DNA of 64,000 nucleotides from Heterocephalus glaber (GCF_000247695.1 NW_004624776.1:10251747-10315746), one strand, 5' to 3'; positions 1 to 11,760 are shown, numbered from the stretch's first letter. Numbers and translations: made by a program. Notes: a model not told the origin generated them from the sequence alone.

Positions 1-615
1 TGCTGGGTATCTTCCCCAAAGAATTAAAAGAATCATACCACAGTGATATATGTGCACCCATGTTCATAGCAGCACAGTTTGTAATATAGCTAAAACTTGG
101 AAATACCCCAAATGTCCATCAACTGGAGACTGGATAAAGAAAATGTGTTTTGTTTTTTGTTGTTGTTGTTATAAAATGGAGTATTACTCGGCCATAAATA
201 ACAAGAAATCAGAGACATTTATTCCTAAATGGATGCATACTGAGGCGATACTCTTAAGTGAAATAAATAGGACACACATGTGTAAATACTGAATAGTTTC
301 TCCAGTGTGAGAAACTGAAAGTAAATAAGGACTAAAAGGTGTAATAGATAATGTGAAATAGGAAGAAAAAGGGCAAAAGGGAAGGGGAAGTGGGAGGGGT
401 AGGGGAAAGGAAAGATGGGAATGGAATTAATATGAGAAAATGAAAAAAAGGAAACAAAGTCTATGTAAGTAGGGAGGGATGGAGGGGTTGAAGGGAGGGC
501 AGGGGAAGGGGGAAAAATAAGAACCAAGAGAGTATGTAAAGGTGCAAATTTCCAATGATGAATGTCATTATATTGCATACCTAAAATGTACCAATAAAAG
601 GATATACAGTTTAAA
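1..615 (+). mobile_element. L1 3' end (ORF2 tail and G-rich 3'UTR)
   Basis: Contains the ORF2 C-terminal coding text (for example GTTCATAGCAGCACAGTTTG and TGGAGTATTACTCGGCCATA), then a G/A-rich 3'UTR (358-512) and AATAAAAGGATATAC followed by a short A tail. The 5' end lies outside the window. The 80-codon plus frame at 50-292 is degenerate ORF2 and the minus frame at 225-578 is its shadow. Confidence 0.85.
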
Positions 616-1130
616 AAAAATGTACGTATACAGCTCAGTATTTTACAATGTGTCCATCCCTACAGCTATATCTCAGATCAAGATATAAAAGATTTTCAGC
701 AAATTGTAAAGCTCCCTCACGCATCCACTTGCCCTGAGTCAACCACTGTTCTGCTTTCATAAATATTCCTTAGTTTGCCTGCTACTGAATTTTATAGAAA
801 CAGAGTCATATTCCTGTATCTGGCTTCCTCCACTTGCTGTGAATGAATCTGTGAAAAATCTGTGGGATTAATCCATGATATTGCATTTGTCAATAGTGTT
901 TTTTTAATTGCTATGGAACTTCACATGGTATGAATATATTACAATTTATTTCTCTGTTCACCTGTTGATAGACATTTGGATTCTTTTCAGACTGTTATGA
1001 ATAAAACTGCATAAACACCACTGTTATCAGATCATCATCACCTAGTATACTAGGAACATGAACATAACTGCTGGAAAGTGATATGATCAACAAATAAATA
1101 ATATGATGGGAAGAAGTAATAAAATAGTTG
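616..1130 (-). mobile_element. L1 3'UTR fragment, antisense
   Basis: Shows the antisense L1 landmarks CAACCACTGTTCTGCTTTC, TCTGGCTTCCTCCACTTGC and CACCTGTTGATAGACATTTG. Heavily diverged, so an old L1 subfamily. Confidence 0.7.
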
Positions 1131-1168
1131 CCGTTGCCAAAAAAAAAAAAAAAGAAAACTAATTCCAG

Positions 1169-1246
1169 GGCCAGGGATTTAGCCCAGTGGCACAGCACCT
1201 GCTTGGCAAGGGCGAGGTCCTGAGTTAGATCCTAGGTACCAAGAAA
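1169..1246 (+). mobile_element. ID SINE with perfect 14 bp target duplication
   Basis: GGCCAGGGATTTAGCCCAGT start, GGTACC-A tail. AAAACTAATTCCAG is repeated exactly at 1155-1168 and 1247-1260. Confidence 0.9.
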
Positions 1247-1279
1247 AAAACTAATTCCAGAATATAGGTTCATAATGAT

Positions 1280-1450
1280 CTCTCCACCTTTGTAAAATAC
1301 TCTGTGCTTATTTTCTCTTAGTTCTCAAAACAATCCTATGAGACAGGATTCCACATTTCATAAATAAGAAAAATAAGAATTACATAGGTAAGAGAGGGAG
1401 TTGAGATGCAAACCCAGGACTCTTAATTCTGCAGTCTTGTACTCTTCTTA
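1280..1450 (-). mobile_element. MIR relic
   Basis: Antisense MIR landmarks: CAAAACAATCCTATGAGACA, AAATAAGAAAAATAAGAATT, GCAAACCCAGGACTCTTAAT. Confidence 0.6.
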
Positions 1451-1875
1451 ATCCCTAGATAGCATTTTGGCCATAGTTTGTAACAACAGACTGATTCAAT
1501 GTCACTTTCAAACTTTGGTCAAGTAGCATATTCTACTAAAATAAAGGCAATATAAAAGAAATACATGCACATAGAACAATTAACTTTTACTTTTGTCCAT
1601 TTAAAATTTTTCATTTGATTGATCCATGTAATTTCCACAAAGAAATCAAATGATGGATTAATTTTGTTTCCTGGCTATTTCATATGAAACACTATTTTAA
1701 CTCAAGGAGTAATTAATGTGAAATTTAAAAGATCTACTGAGCACCTACTACATACTGGTGAACTCCTATTAATGAAAAAGGAGTACTTACTCTCAATAAG
1801 CATATAGTAAATGAAAGCACACAGATTTATATAAAGCATAATACAAGACAAGTAGCTATTAAAAAATACAATTCA

Positions 1876-2035
1876 CCCTGGCACTGATTCTTAAACTTTA
1901 GCATCCCTCAATATCTCTTAGAGCCTTGTTAAAAGTTTGCTCGTTTCCATTCTGAAGTATTCCGTTAGTAGGCCTCAAGTGAAGTCAAAGAATTTATAAT
2001 TCTAACAGGTTCCTAAATTATAATGAAAATGAGGA
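1876..2035 (+). mobile_element. MER5-like hAT relic
   Basis: TGATTCTTAAACTTTAGCAT ... ATTCTAACAGGTTCCTAAAT follows the order of MER5A with heavy decay. Confidence 0.5.
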
Positions 2036-2689
2036 TGCTAGTAAGGGATTATATTTTGGAATGCACTATACTATGGAAATAGAGAAGGAAGCTAAAGATA
2101 TTAGGAAAAATCTCATGAAAGAAATGACATTTTTAACTACTGTAAAAGATGATGATAAGACTATTCTCAATGAGCTAAAACAAGTAGAAAGGGTGAGGAA
2201 TGGTGAGGGGGTAAACAGGACAACAACAAGCAAGGCCTGCACGTGAACACTATGCTTAGGAATGGCAGGCTCTTATGTACTGGGAAGATAAAGTACACTA
2301 CAGACAGGGCAGAGTACAGACAAAAGTGAAACAGGTGTGTTGGGATTAGATAACAGGAAAACAAATGCCATACTAGGATATAAAATTTATTATACAACAG
2401 TGGTACTCATCTCACTAGTATGACAGAGATTATATCTATGAAGGACATATATCAACTAAAAACCCTACACTCTTTCATGTGACCATTTTCCAGCAAGTCA
2501 TATAGAATTCTGCAGATGGTAACAAAAAAATTTGTGCTTCAGTGGATAATTGCACTATTTAAAGGATACTTCTCAGGTGTCCGATTGTGTGGAACATACT
2601 TTGCAATTCTGTAAACCATAGATAACTGACAGTAGTACAAAGTAATTTTTGTCTAGACATGAATACTCTGTCCTGACCAATGGAGGTTC

Positions 2690-3345
2690 CACAGACTTCC
2701 CTTGACATCTTATAAGGACTGCACTGAATCTATAGGTCAATTTGAGTAGAGTAGACATTTTAACAATATATATTGACTTTCTGAACACAGGCATCTTTGC
2801 ACACTATGTCCTCCTCAATTTCTTTCATCAATGTTAAAGTTTTTATTATAGAGGGGCCGGGGATTTAGTTCAGTGGTTTTGCTGCCTGCTGTGCAAGCGG
2901 CAAGGACCCGAGTTTGATCCCCAGTACCAAAAAATAAAAAAAATTTTTATTATAGAAATATTTTACTTCTTTGGTTAAATTTATTCCTAGGATTTTATGT
3001 TGGGGTGGGTAGCTATTAGAAGTGGGATTGCTTTCCTGATTTCTAGTTCAAATAATTCAGTACTGGTGTTATTTTAAAAGTTACTTAATTTTTGTATGTT
3101 CAATTTGTTTACTAGTTCTAATAGTATTTTGAAGTCTCTGGGGATTCATTACATAAGGGTAAGCAATCTGCAAATAGTAACAATTGACTTCCTTTTTAAA
3201 AATTTGAATGTCCTTTATATCTTTCTCTACCTGATTGCTCTGGCTAGGATTTGCAGTACAATGCTGAAAAAAGTGTCACTGTCATTCTGTTTACTTTTTC
3301 ACCATTACTCAATCTTGTCTTATTTCAGAGCTTAAGAGAAAAAGC
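2690..3345 (-). mobile_element. L1 ORF2 fragment, antisense, hosting an ID SINE
   Basis: Reverse complement of ORF2, with landmarks such as GCACTGAATCTATAGGTCAA, AAATTTATTCCTAGGATTTT and GCTCTGGCTAGGATTTGCAG. It is interrupted at 2855-2943 by an ID SINE with target duplication. Several short frames here are degenerate. Confidence 0.75.
2855..2943 (+). mobile_element. ID SINE inside antisense L1
   Basis: Full-length copy (GGGGCCGGGGATTTAGTTCA ... CCCCAGTACC). TTTTTATTATAGA flanks both sides. Confidence 0.92.
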
Positions 3346-3609
3346 TTTCAACTTTTCCCCATTCGGTATTATGCCAGCTGTTTAGCTTTTTTTATACAGC
3401 CTTTATTATGCTGAGGTATTTTCTCTTTATATCTAATTTGCTCAATTTTTATAAGGAAGAGATGTTGAATTTTAAAGAATTTTACTGTTTTCTAGTCAAT
3501 TTAACAAATGCACATAATTATTCATGAATGAATGGGTACCTAAATCACTATCAGTCATTAAAACAATTACTGTAAGGAAGATACTCTAGAGATAAAAGCC
3601 AAGAAGAAA

Positions 3610-4480
3610 ACCAGCGTAGAAGATTACATCTATTCTATGTAGCCTCTTGCAACTCACATTTTTACTTATTATATTACTAAGATTCTTCTGTATTGTTGCC
3701 AGGCCATATATTTTCCTCATCTATACTGTTATAAAACATTCCACTATCTATTAATTCATGCACTGTCCTTCAAATGGGCATTAGGATTGTTTCAGGTTCC
3801 TGCTGCTGTCAGTAGTGTTTTATGAATATCTTCTCCATCTTCTAGCTGAAATGCTCAAGGGTTTTGCCTCATCTTAGGATCAGAACTGCTGCGTAAAAGG
3901 GTACATAGTCATCTTAAGGAGTTTTCCAAAGTAGTCAGGTTCACCACTTTATATTACCACCAACAATACATCTGAGAACCTGTGGATCTATACCCTAATG
4001 CCTTAAATGGTCAGATTTTAAAATAATATCTTCCTTGTATTTCTCTTTGGAGAAAACAATCTTTGTGTGCTGTATAGGAAAGCTTTCCCTATTAAAATGT
4101 TAAATCTATTCATGTATATTTTGGAGTAAGTTTTAAAGTTTCATTTTATATATGGAAATTCTTAAACAATTAGAGTTAACACTTTAATGTGGCTTAAGAT
4201 AATGATCTTATTTTATCTTCTCTATATAGAAAACCAGTTTCCAATGCATTTTTCCCCCAATGATGTGCCACCTTTATCACAGAATGTGCCTGGGCTCTTC
4301 TTCCCAGTCTACTTCACATTAATCAACTGCTCTAACCCAGTGTCACTACCGTATTGTTTTAGTTACTACAGACTGCAATCAAGCCTTCTCTCTCAGTACA
4401 AGCATGGAGTCTTCATTTAATACAAAAAGCAATCTAAAAAGTGCTTTGAGTAGTCTTGGCCCTTTACACTCTGAAAATTT
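3610..4480 (-). mobile_element. L1 3'UTR-region fragment, antisense
   Basis: Landmarks include ACATTCCACTATCTATTAAT, AGGATCAGAACTGCTGCG and the GTTTTAGTTACTACAGACTG block characteristic of antisense old L1. It may extend to about 4950 at lower similarity. Confidence 0.6.
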
Positions 4481-5211
4481 TTATCATATTCCATGAAAAG
4501 CTATGCTATGACTTAACTGAAATTACAGTGAATTAGGAAAATAGCTACTTTAATCTTATGTTCCTAAACCCAACTACAGTTTATCTTATTGAATACCTTT
4601 TAATAAACTTCCTTTGTTCATATCTTAAACATCTTTCATTGTATCTATCCCTAGGTATGGCTATTATAAAACCATTCATTCTCCTTTTAATTAAATTTTG
4701 AAGTTATTAGGGGTAGTGGTCTATAGGAATGCAACTGACACATTCTTACATGTAGCTTTTTTCTAAGCTCTATTATTTCAAATAATGTCTAATCTATCAT
4801 GGTAGGATTTATAAATACCAGGTTTATTTTCTCCTTTCCAATCTTTATGCTTTCAATTTCTTTTTCTTTTTTAACTTTTGCCCTGACTAGGCAAATACAA
4901 TGTTACATAATGAAGAAAACCTTCAGTCAAATACTTCAAGGGTTATGACAGATATATTTCCCATTCATTTAAACTAGGCAGATCAGTCTTAAGACATACA
5001 GTAACAGCCAGGCATACTCCTTTTAATTCTTTAGCAATCAAGTTGAAACACATTGAACTATTCTGAATCCTGATTACAACCAGATGTTTCAAGACTACTT
5101 CTGAGGCAAATGTATTTCTATTGCATTATTTGTAACATTTTGCTGAATTAAACTTATACAGAGTAAGTTACAGAAAGAGATTTTAATACTCTCTGAGAAA
5201 CATTATGGTAA

Positions 5212-5385
5212 AATCAGAAAAACCTAGGTCTAAGTCCTCATTCCGCCTGCCATTCGCTAGGCATTGGTCCTACCAGCAAGTTACTTGAACTGTCAGCTCA
5301 GTTTTCCTATATGTGAAACTGAGATGATCATATGTCACAGGTTGTTTGTGTGAGTAATAAAGAAATGTATGCATTTAACCCTTCA
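5212..5385 (+). mobile_element. MIR relic
   Basis: AGCAAGTTACTTGAACTGTC, CAGTTTTCCTATATGTGAAA and GGTTGTTTGTGTGAGTAATA follow the MIR core. Confidence 0.6.
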
Positions 5386-5808
5386 ATGCCTAATGTTCTA
5401 TTTTAGAAACACCCATAACAGAACACAATGAAATGTTTTCTCTTCAAATTCTTGTTTCTTGAATTTTTCTAGGTAACACATATGAATTTCATGCAAAAAT
5501 TCAAAAAGCTTCAATCTTCAGCATAAATGAGTTAATGAGCACACTGAAACACAGCAGTCTCAGACATAATAATTACCTCTGCTTAAGAATACATATCTTT
5601 ATTAAGTTTCAGGAGAAAATCATATTCAAGTTCACAGTGAATAATCGTGAATTTTACCTTTTTTAAAATTAACCAGAATATTGTAGAATTAATGGAAATG
5701 AATAGGCAATCAGTAATATCTTGGACTGCTTTATAATAATACATAAAAACATGAAGTACTACATAAGAACTGTAATCATACCAAAAAGGACGAAAAAGTA
5801 CATTTTAC

Positions 5809-5866
5809 CTGGCATATCTGATTGATCAATTTGAGCCATTGTTATTAAATGTCTGTTGATCAGCTC
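5809..5866 (-). CDS. PAN3: PAN3 internal coding exon, 19 codons plus one base
   Basis: The minus strand has TTTTCTTAG acceptor, 58 coding bases, then a GTAAAA donor. It encodes ELINRHLITMAQIDQSDMP and the first base of the next codon. This matches the PAN3 segment leading into the pseudokinase domain; human has QAD where this reads QSD, from memory. It joins in phase 0 to the exon at 6550-6654 across a short 683 base intron. The next exon (expected to begin with an Ala/Val-Pro-Thr-Glu-Val segment) was looked for between 1 and 5808 and not seen, so the downstream intron exceeds 5.8 kb. Confidence 0.94.
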
Positions 5867-6549
5867 CTAAGAAAAGGAAACAAGTACACTGAAATCTAAA
5901 TACTGCTTCTGAAATCCAGATTGCCTAATATATGATTAGCTGGTCAATAATACACTCCCAATTATCATACTCACAGAACTTACTTCTTTGAAACAAAAAT
6001 ATTTGAGACTCAGTGCTAAATGAAACTGTACATATCAAATAGTATCTAGTTGCTTACCAAAAATAAACAAAATTAAATGATTTACAAACAAAGCCAGGTG
6101 TGGGAGCACACACTTATAAACTCAGCACTCTGGAGGCTGAGGCAGGAGGACTGCCACAAGTTTGAGGCCAGCCTGGGCTACATAATGAAGCTTTGTCTCA
6201 AAAACAAAAACTAAATTATTATATAAAACCTACTTTTAAAAAAATTCTGCTCTCTTAAAATAAAGCTCATTTTTGTGCCACACCATGTACTCTCAATCTA
6301 TACCTCTTATCAAAAAGCTTTCTGAAGGTTAGAAATTATTTATATATGCTTCAAAGAGCCCTTTGGAAAAAAAGATTTTGGAGTATAGAAAGGTATTCCA
6401 TTTAAACAGTTCTTCTATTTTCTATATTCTAATAGATAACTATTTAATAGTTTCTTAATGTACATTTTCTTAAATATAAATAAAGTATAATCTTTAAATT
6501 CTATCTGCTTTAGTACAGGATATGTGTCTAAACAGTATGATGCGCTTAC
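5867..6549 (-). other. PAN3: PAN3 intron, 683 bp
   Basis: Lies between the ELINRH exon and the VFPNYH exon. Its only recognisable content is one plus-strand B1 SINE (6092-6215). The donor GTAAGC and acceptor TTTTCTTAG are both canonical. Confidence 0.93.
6092..6215 (+). mobile_element. B1 SINE
   Basis: GCCAGGTGTGGGAGCACACA ... GGAGGCTGAGGCAGGAGGA ... GTCTCAAAAACAAAAA. Monomer without the internal duplication. Confidence 0.9.
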
Positions 6550-6654
6550 CTGTCGGAGTTCGTCAGCCATGAAGAAGGAAGGTGCATTTGCTTTTGGTTG
6601 CATATAAGCAACATGAGGTGCAGTTGGAGGATAAATATGATAGTTTGGAAATAC
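6550..6654 (-). CDS. PAN3: PAN3 internal coding exon, 35 codons
   Basis: The minus strand has TTTTTAG acceptor, 105 coding bases (exactly 35 codons, phase 0 at both ends), then a GTAAGC donor. It encodes VFPNYHIYPPTAPHVAY, then MQPKANAPSFFMADELRQ, a highly conserved PAN3 segment just before the pseudokinase region. The Tyr/Pro-rich stretch is typical of PAN3. An internal ATG (MQPKAN) opens a longer minus-strand frame that runs into the intron after LRQ, but the true product splices to the exon at 5866. As a symmetrical 105-base exon it could be skipped without a frameshift; no evidence for such skipping is visible. Confidence 0.96.
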
Positions 6655-7834
6655 CTAAAAAGGTAGGAAGTGGAGAAATACAATCATCAATTTTTCTCAG
6701 TCAATAGGAAAAGCCTAATATGTTTTGGTACATTTTAAATCTTTATTAAAACATTAAACATTTAATTATTAAAAATTAACCATGTCAGAAAATGCTGTTA
6801 TTAGAATACTTTCTAAAATAAATGCATTTTTAAAATAATTCTATATTTCACTCATCAATTTTTAAAAATCTTAAAACAAAATATTTCCTAAGATGTAGTA
6901 AATTTTAAGCTCCAAGAAGGCAAAAGTAACTCTATGGAAGAAATGTTATATACAGAGTTCACAAGTACTTTTTTGAAAGCAACTGAAAGAAAGGAAGAGG
7001 GCAGAAATTACAGGTCTTTGGGTACAGTAAGACAATGAACTAACATTGCCCTGGCTGCCCAAAGAATTACTATAGGCTTTTTGTGGTCCATCTAATCTAA
7101 ATGCTATCTATACACCTGTCCAACATTTCAAACAGCACCAGGGAAGAGGACCAACTTATGGTAGGTGAGCAGTTTAGGTGAACAGAGGGATGCACTCATA
7201 ACTTCACCTTCTAAACAAACCACAATAAAGTTACTAAATCTCTTTCCAGCTTCTTGTCTTTCTTCTTTCCAACTGGACTCATTCCATTACCCTATTTTCT
7301 TCTTTTTTTCCTTTCACTTTTGCAATTGAACTTTTCTCTCTCTTAAAAAGAAATTCAGTTGTTTTCTGTTGCCCTCACATGATTATTCTGCTCAGGATCT
7401 CACCTGAAAAGTGATTTTGCAATACCTGTAAGATTGCCTTTAACTTGTATCCTCAGGGAAAATAACACATCCTTTTCTTACTTTCTTTCCTTGCATCAGA
7501 AAGCACAGTTTGGCTTAACTATCTCAGGCTTGCCATGAGCATAAAGAGTGAAGAGGAAAACCATTATAAAGTATGCCATACTTAATTTCTATAAAATAGC
7601 AGAAAAAGTTTTATGAAACCTGTTAAAGATTAAGTTTCTTCATTCTACAAATATAAAATGAAATATAATAAAAATAAATATAAAAGAAGCCAAGAGAAGG
7701 GTAATATATGCATAGAATCTTTAAAGAACCAATTCTGTCTTATTTAGTTGACCTTCAATTTCATTCTGTGATAACTTTTGAAAGATTTCTGATCCCTTTC
7801 CCCAAAAACCCCACAAAACTATTAGTTCTTTTAA

Positions 7835-7990
7835 ACTATTTTACAACAGTTATAACTACTTCTATATATGTTTTCCCATTTATTTCTCAAGAAGTGGTTG
7901 GGTATTGCTATCCTCATTTTAAAACTGTGGAGACAGTCTTATGTACAAAGATTCAACAGTGTCAAAATCATACTAGAAACTAGGTTCTTA
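7835..7990 (-). mobile_element. MIR relic
   Basis: CCATTTATTTCTCAAGAAGT, GCTATCCTCATTTTAAAACT and GTGTCAAAATCATACTAG fit antisense MIR. Confidence 0.45.
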
Positions 7991-8097
7991 AAAGAAAAAA
8001 GTAATCTGTCCTCTTTCCACTCAAACTCTTTCATTTGGAAATAAAAACCCCCTTCTGAAATTCAAATATATTTTTGTCAGATTTCTGGGGGGGAAGG

Positions 8098-8176
8098 GAG
8101 TTAATACTAGGAATGGAACCCAGGGCCTCACACGAGCTAGGCAAGCAAGTTCCCACTGAGCTACAATGCTGGCCTC
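8098..8176 (-). mobile_element. ID SINE, older type
   Basis: TAGGAATGGAACCCAGGGCC ... TGAGCTACAATGCTGGCC. Diverged flanks TCAAATATATTTTT and CCAAATGTATTCTT look like the target duplication. Confidence 0.8.
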
Positions 8177-9194
8177 CAAATGTATTCTTCATATTAATCC
8201 ATCATCTATAATTGTCAAACATCTATGGTATAAATCAGCTTCTATTATTTTAGTAGAAGTTGGAGTTCTTACTCATGAGTTCATCTAATTTCTCTAGAGT
8301 ATAAAATGTTTTAAATGTGGGCAAAATAATAAAACTAAAAGGGTATGATTTCTACAACATGACATTGCTTCCTTTTCCTCCTTCTCATCTCACTACTCTC
8401 TCTCTTCTCCTAATCTGGTTCCTGTTCTTTTTCCTTCTCTCTTGATTCACTAATTTATCCTGAGAAGAATCTTTTCTTCTGGGTATGTTCTTCCTCTCTT
8501 GGTTTTTGTATCCATGTTTTTTCCTAGGTCTTCCTCTTCCTATTTGTTTCATGATTCTTCTATCTATCACTGTCCTTTGATAGCTCTTTCCTTGTCCACA
8601 ATCATGGCTCCCTTTGGGCTGAACTGTCTCCTTCTTTAGCACTGCCCCATCTTGCAAGCCCTTATCACATATGTGTCATTCTTCTATCCAGACATCTCGC
8701 AGTTAACTTATTTCTTCATCGGAGGCAAAAGTTTATAATCAGTTTACTTTTTTTTTTTTAAGAGTAGGAAAACTTTATTGAGAGAAAGCTTCTGTCTAAG
8801 AGACATAAGGGGGTAATCAGGTTACTTTTAACAATTACTGACAAAATACATCTACTTTCTCCCATTTTTTAATAGAGGTAAGCCTGTATCATAACAAACA
8901 AGTCAGCTCTAGCTAGCTTAACTACTAGCTAACCCACAGGCAAAACATGCCACAAAATACTACATGAGAATATGAGTATAATCTAATTTCTAATTAAAAC
9001 CAAATTTGTCTCAAGTACTTTATTAGTAAGGCAGAACCAGATTAACTTAAAGAGATGAGAAGATGAGATTAAGATAGAAATTAAGTATTTTTTTCACATC
9101 ACAATATAAAGATCCAAGAGGGAGGTAAGCCTCCTCATTAATAGGAAGGAACTTTCCTAAGAGCACTGTAATTCCCTCTTTAATTTAAGCATAC

Positions 9195-9442
9195 CATTCC
9201 AGTCAAAGGTGCTGGAGTTGTGTCTGTATAGAAGTAAGTCGTCCCACCAACAGTTTCCTTCTGAATCACCTGACCAGAAGATGGAGTCTGAGAAACAGGA
9301 TTATTAACAGGTGTAGAGGCACTAGAAGGCAGCACGTAACTTGCTGGGTTTGGAGTGTGGCTTCTTCTTCTGGGAGCAGGAGAAGTATGGGGAGTAATCT
9401 TGGGGGAATGAAGAGGGGAAGATCCCGCAGACAATGACATTC
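9195..9442 (-). CDS. PAN3: PAN3 internal coding exon, Ser/Thr/Pro-rich linker
   Basis: On the minus strand an AG acceptor (TTTTCCTCAG) precedes 248 coding bases, and a GTATGC donor follows the Met codon. With the carried-over G it reads GMSLSAGSSPLHSPKIT and ends TYFYTDTTPAPLTGM, matching PAN3 in the disordered region between the PAM2 motif and the pseudokinase. Many Ser-Pro and Thr-Pro pairs (HSPK, HTSPAP, HTPNP) are potential phosphosites; that is inference. Compared with the human protein as I remember it, this copy has VL where human has MV after ASY, and Pro for Ser in the STPVNN segment. The exon ends in phase 0 and joins GTA TTT CCA at 6654. The minus-strand frame runs open 36 codons past the acceptor into intron, so the acceptor rather than an ATG sets the start. 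Confidence 0.96.
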
Positions 9443-9731
9443 CTGAGGAAAATGTAAAGAAATTTCTTAGTGGAGTAATAATTGGTTTTAAAGGGGAAAA
9501 AAAACCTCTGGAAAATAAAATGCAAACATTCATTTGGAAGAAACACAACATTTAGCAAATTTTAAGTCCATAAATGACATAACTTTATCTTGTTTTGTTT
9601 ATGGGGAAGTTGTGATTAAAGCAAATGCAAAGAAGGTTTTTTTTCAAATGTAGTCATTTCCAAAGAAATTAGCAAATTTACTGCAAGAATAATCTCCTCC
9701 ATGGGGGGAAAGGAGATAAAAAATGATAAAG

Positions 9732-9772
9732 ATATATATATATGTATGTGTGTATATATATATATATATATT
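9732..9772. repeat. TA/TG microsatellite
   Basis: ATATATATATATGTATGTGT followed by a (TA)n run. Confidence 0.9.
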
Positions 9773-10328
9773 CAAGTTCCCCCAAATGAATATTATTATG
9801 TATCACAAACATACACTAATAAAATAGTGCCCTTGACATCAAAGTTTACATTAGAACTACAACAGTAAAAAAACACCAAAAATTCAATAAATTTAATAAG
9901 TGGAAAAATACTATAACTGTGACTCTATGAAATATATAAATCTTTCCTTTTTTTAATTAAGAAACATTTCAAAGTGTGACTATTAATACGAATGTCAGAT
10001 TCCCTCAAATTGTTATGGTATTAAAAACTCAAATTATCTACTAAATATCTACTGAATTTCTTTCAGTCAAATACAATTAACAAAATTGTTTGAAAAAGCA
10101 AGAAAGATAAATTAAGACTAAGTTCAAACAGATGGCAGCTTAAACATCCTATTTTTTAAAATTCAAACTGTGTATTGTTTTGATGCCTTTTTGTCTTTAA
10201 ATAACCATGTACTGTATTAATGTTTACTGAAAACTGCTGCAGATGCATACTTTAAAAAAGGACTACAGATACCACTAAGTTCCAGTGAATGAATGTTTAC
10301 TCAACCACAATCAATAAGAACCCATTAT

Positions 10329-10420
10329 GGGGCCAAGGATTTAGCTCAGTGGTTCCACTGCCTGCCTCGCAAGCGCAAGGTCCCGAGTTTGATCCCCGGT
10401 ACCAAAGAAAAAGAAAAAGA
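10329..10420 (+). mobile_element. ID SINE
   Basis: GGGGCCAAGGATTTAGCTCA, B box GAGTTTGATCC, then GGTACC and an A-rich tail. Flanks AAGAACCCATTAT and AAGAAACCATTAC. Confidence 0.92.
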
Positions 10421-10924
10421 AACCATTACAAATAGAACACCCTCTGTTATGCACCTATAGTGGAAAAACGGAAAGGACAATTACCCTTTGAGAGATCCCA
10501 AGCTAGCTGAGAAAACAAGACTACATCATGTATAAAAGACATAAAATGACTTACAAAAACACTCAAAAAGAGATTAATATACTGCAAACTACATGCATAA
10601 ATGTGGATGAAATGCAAATTATCTGGAAGTGATCAGTTCTGAGCAAAGATTTTAAAAAGCTATATAGAGCTATAATTATAATTCCTGAAAAACCAAGCTT
10701 CCCAGGAACTGCTTTCTGGCTATTTGGAGAATGCCTACAGGCCTTCACCATTGAAATAATATGCCATCTCACAATCCAAGAAAAAAGTCATCAAAATGCC
10801 TCTCGTCACAGAATTATGGTTAACAAGGATTTGAGTTTCAATTTTAATAATTCACAAGACATCAACATTATTTTTTAGAAAACATGTGGGTGGATAAAAA
10901 TAAGCTGGAAATAGAGATAACACT

Positions 10925-11160
10925 TATCTTTCCTCTGGATAGCCCTTTGTACTTTCTAAAAAGCCTCACCATAATTACTTCTTTTGATTTTCTGAGCAAT
11001 TAAAGTAAATAGGAAGATAAGGTAGGTTAGGTTATAAGCATCATAGCACAGACTAGAACTTAGATATAGGAAGGTTATGTTATTTTTGACCAAGAATGTA
11101 TCTATAAAGTCAACAGCAAAGCCCAAACTCAAACCCAAAACTCCCAATCTAGTACTCCCC
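10925..11160 (-). mobile_element. Possible MIR relic
   Basis: TTTGTACTTTCTAAAAAGCC ... AAACCCAAAACTCCCAATCT has the order of antisense MIR but is very weak. Confidence 0.35.
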
Positions 11161-11499
11161 ACTACTATTAAAAAAAAAAAAAATCTGCATTGACATTTAA
11201 ATAGGCCAAGAGTTTTCAGGTATGTCTTCTATGTAAAGTGAAACATTAAATACCTAAAGCCTTTTCAAAACAAAACTGTATTATGAAGAAGTCAAGTTAC
11301 AGCTCTGTTTTTATCTATCTTTATAGTATACACTTAACTGCAGGTTAATCAACATTGTGAGGACTATTAGACTAGTACAAACACGCTCCACTTCTGTAAT
11401 ATAAAATGTATTTACACGGTTTCTCCTAAAGCTAGTCTCTAAGCCTTTGCAAAATAAAACTGGTGATTCATTGTCTTTACATTAAATAACAGCAAGCAG

Positions 11500-11760
11500 T
11501 ACAGATACAATTCTTGAGCACTTTCCCTAGGTCAGGCACTGATCTAAGTGCTCCACATCCATCAGTCTACTTAATCCTCACATCCACGGTGAGGTAGGTA
11601 TACCATATTCATTTCACAGAGGAGGAAACTAATTTAAAAATCAAAAGAATGAGTGTATGCAGAAATAGTGATTCACAAACAATAAAATAAAGATTTAAAC
11701 TCAGGTCTATTTGATTTCAAGGTCTGTGTTCTCAGTCAATATTGTGTACAGTTGCTCAGT
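11500..11760 (-). mobile_element. MIR relic
   Basis: GGTCAGGCACTGATCTAAGT, TTAATCCTCACATCCACGGT and CACAGAGGAGGAAACTAATT are clear antisense MIR landmarks. Confidence 0.75.

Larger units (their letters stand above)
1..5808 (-). other. PAN3: PAN3 intron (3' part beyond window)
   Basis: AT-rich intron with no supportable coding sequence. It holds an L1 3' end, three blocks of antisense L1, two ID SINEs, two MIRs and a MER5-like relic, listed separately. About 3345-3600, 4490-4660 and 4950-5210 show nothing I recognise. Confidence 0.85.
6655..9194 (-). other. PAN3: PAN3 intron, 2540 bp
   Basis: Intron between the GMSLSAG and VFPNYH exons. It contains a MIR relic (7835-7990), a minus-strand ID SINE (8098-8176) and a pyrimidine-rich stretch (about 8370-8660). 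The rest is unique AT-rich sequence without a coding signal. Confidence 0.93.

Noticed and set aside
225..578. 117-codon minus-strand frame rich in Pro, Ser and Phe
   Set aside because: It is the complement of the purine-rich L1 3'UTR; the same frame reappears in the L1 copy at 47194-47415.
8385..8657. 90-codon minus-strand Arg/Lys-rich frame
   Set aside because: It is the complement of a pyrimidine-rich intronic tract; no family resemblance, no upstream context and no splice sites.
9443..9551. N-terminal extension of the PAN3 exon frame to an upstream Met
   Set aside because: The frame reads through the splice acceptor into intron. The CCTCAG acceptor and the phase match with 41667-41814 show translation enters at 9442 by splicing.
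10340..10402. tRNA-like A and B boxes (also in every other ID copy)
   Set aside because: The ID SINEs derive from a tRNA-type promoter, but the copies lack a tRNA cloverleaf, end in A-rich tails and have target duplications, so they are retroposons, not tRNA genes.
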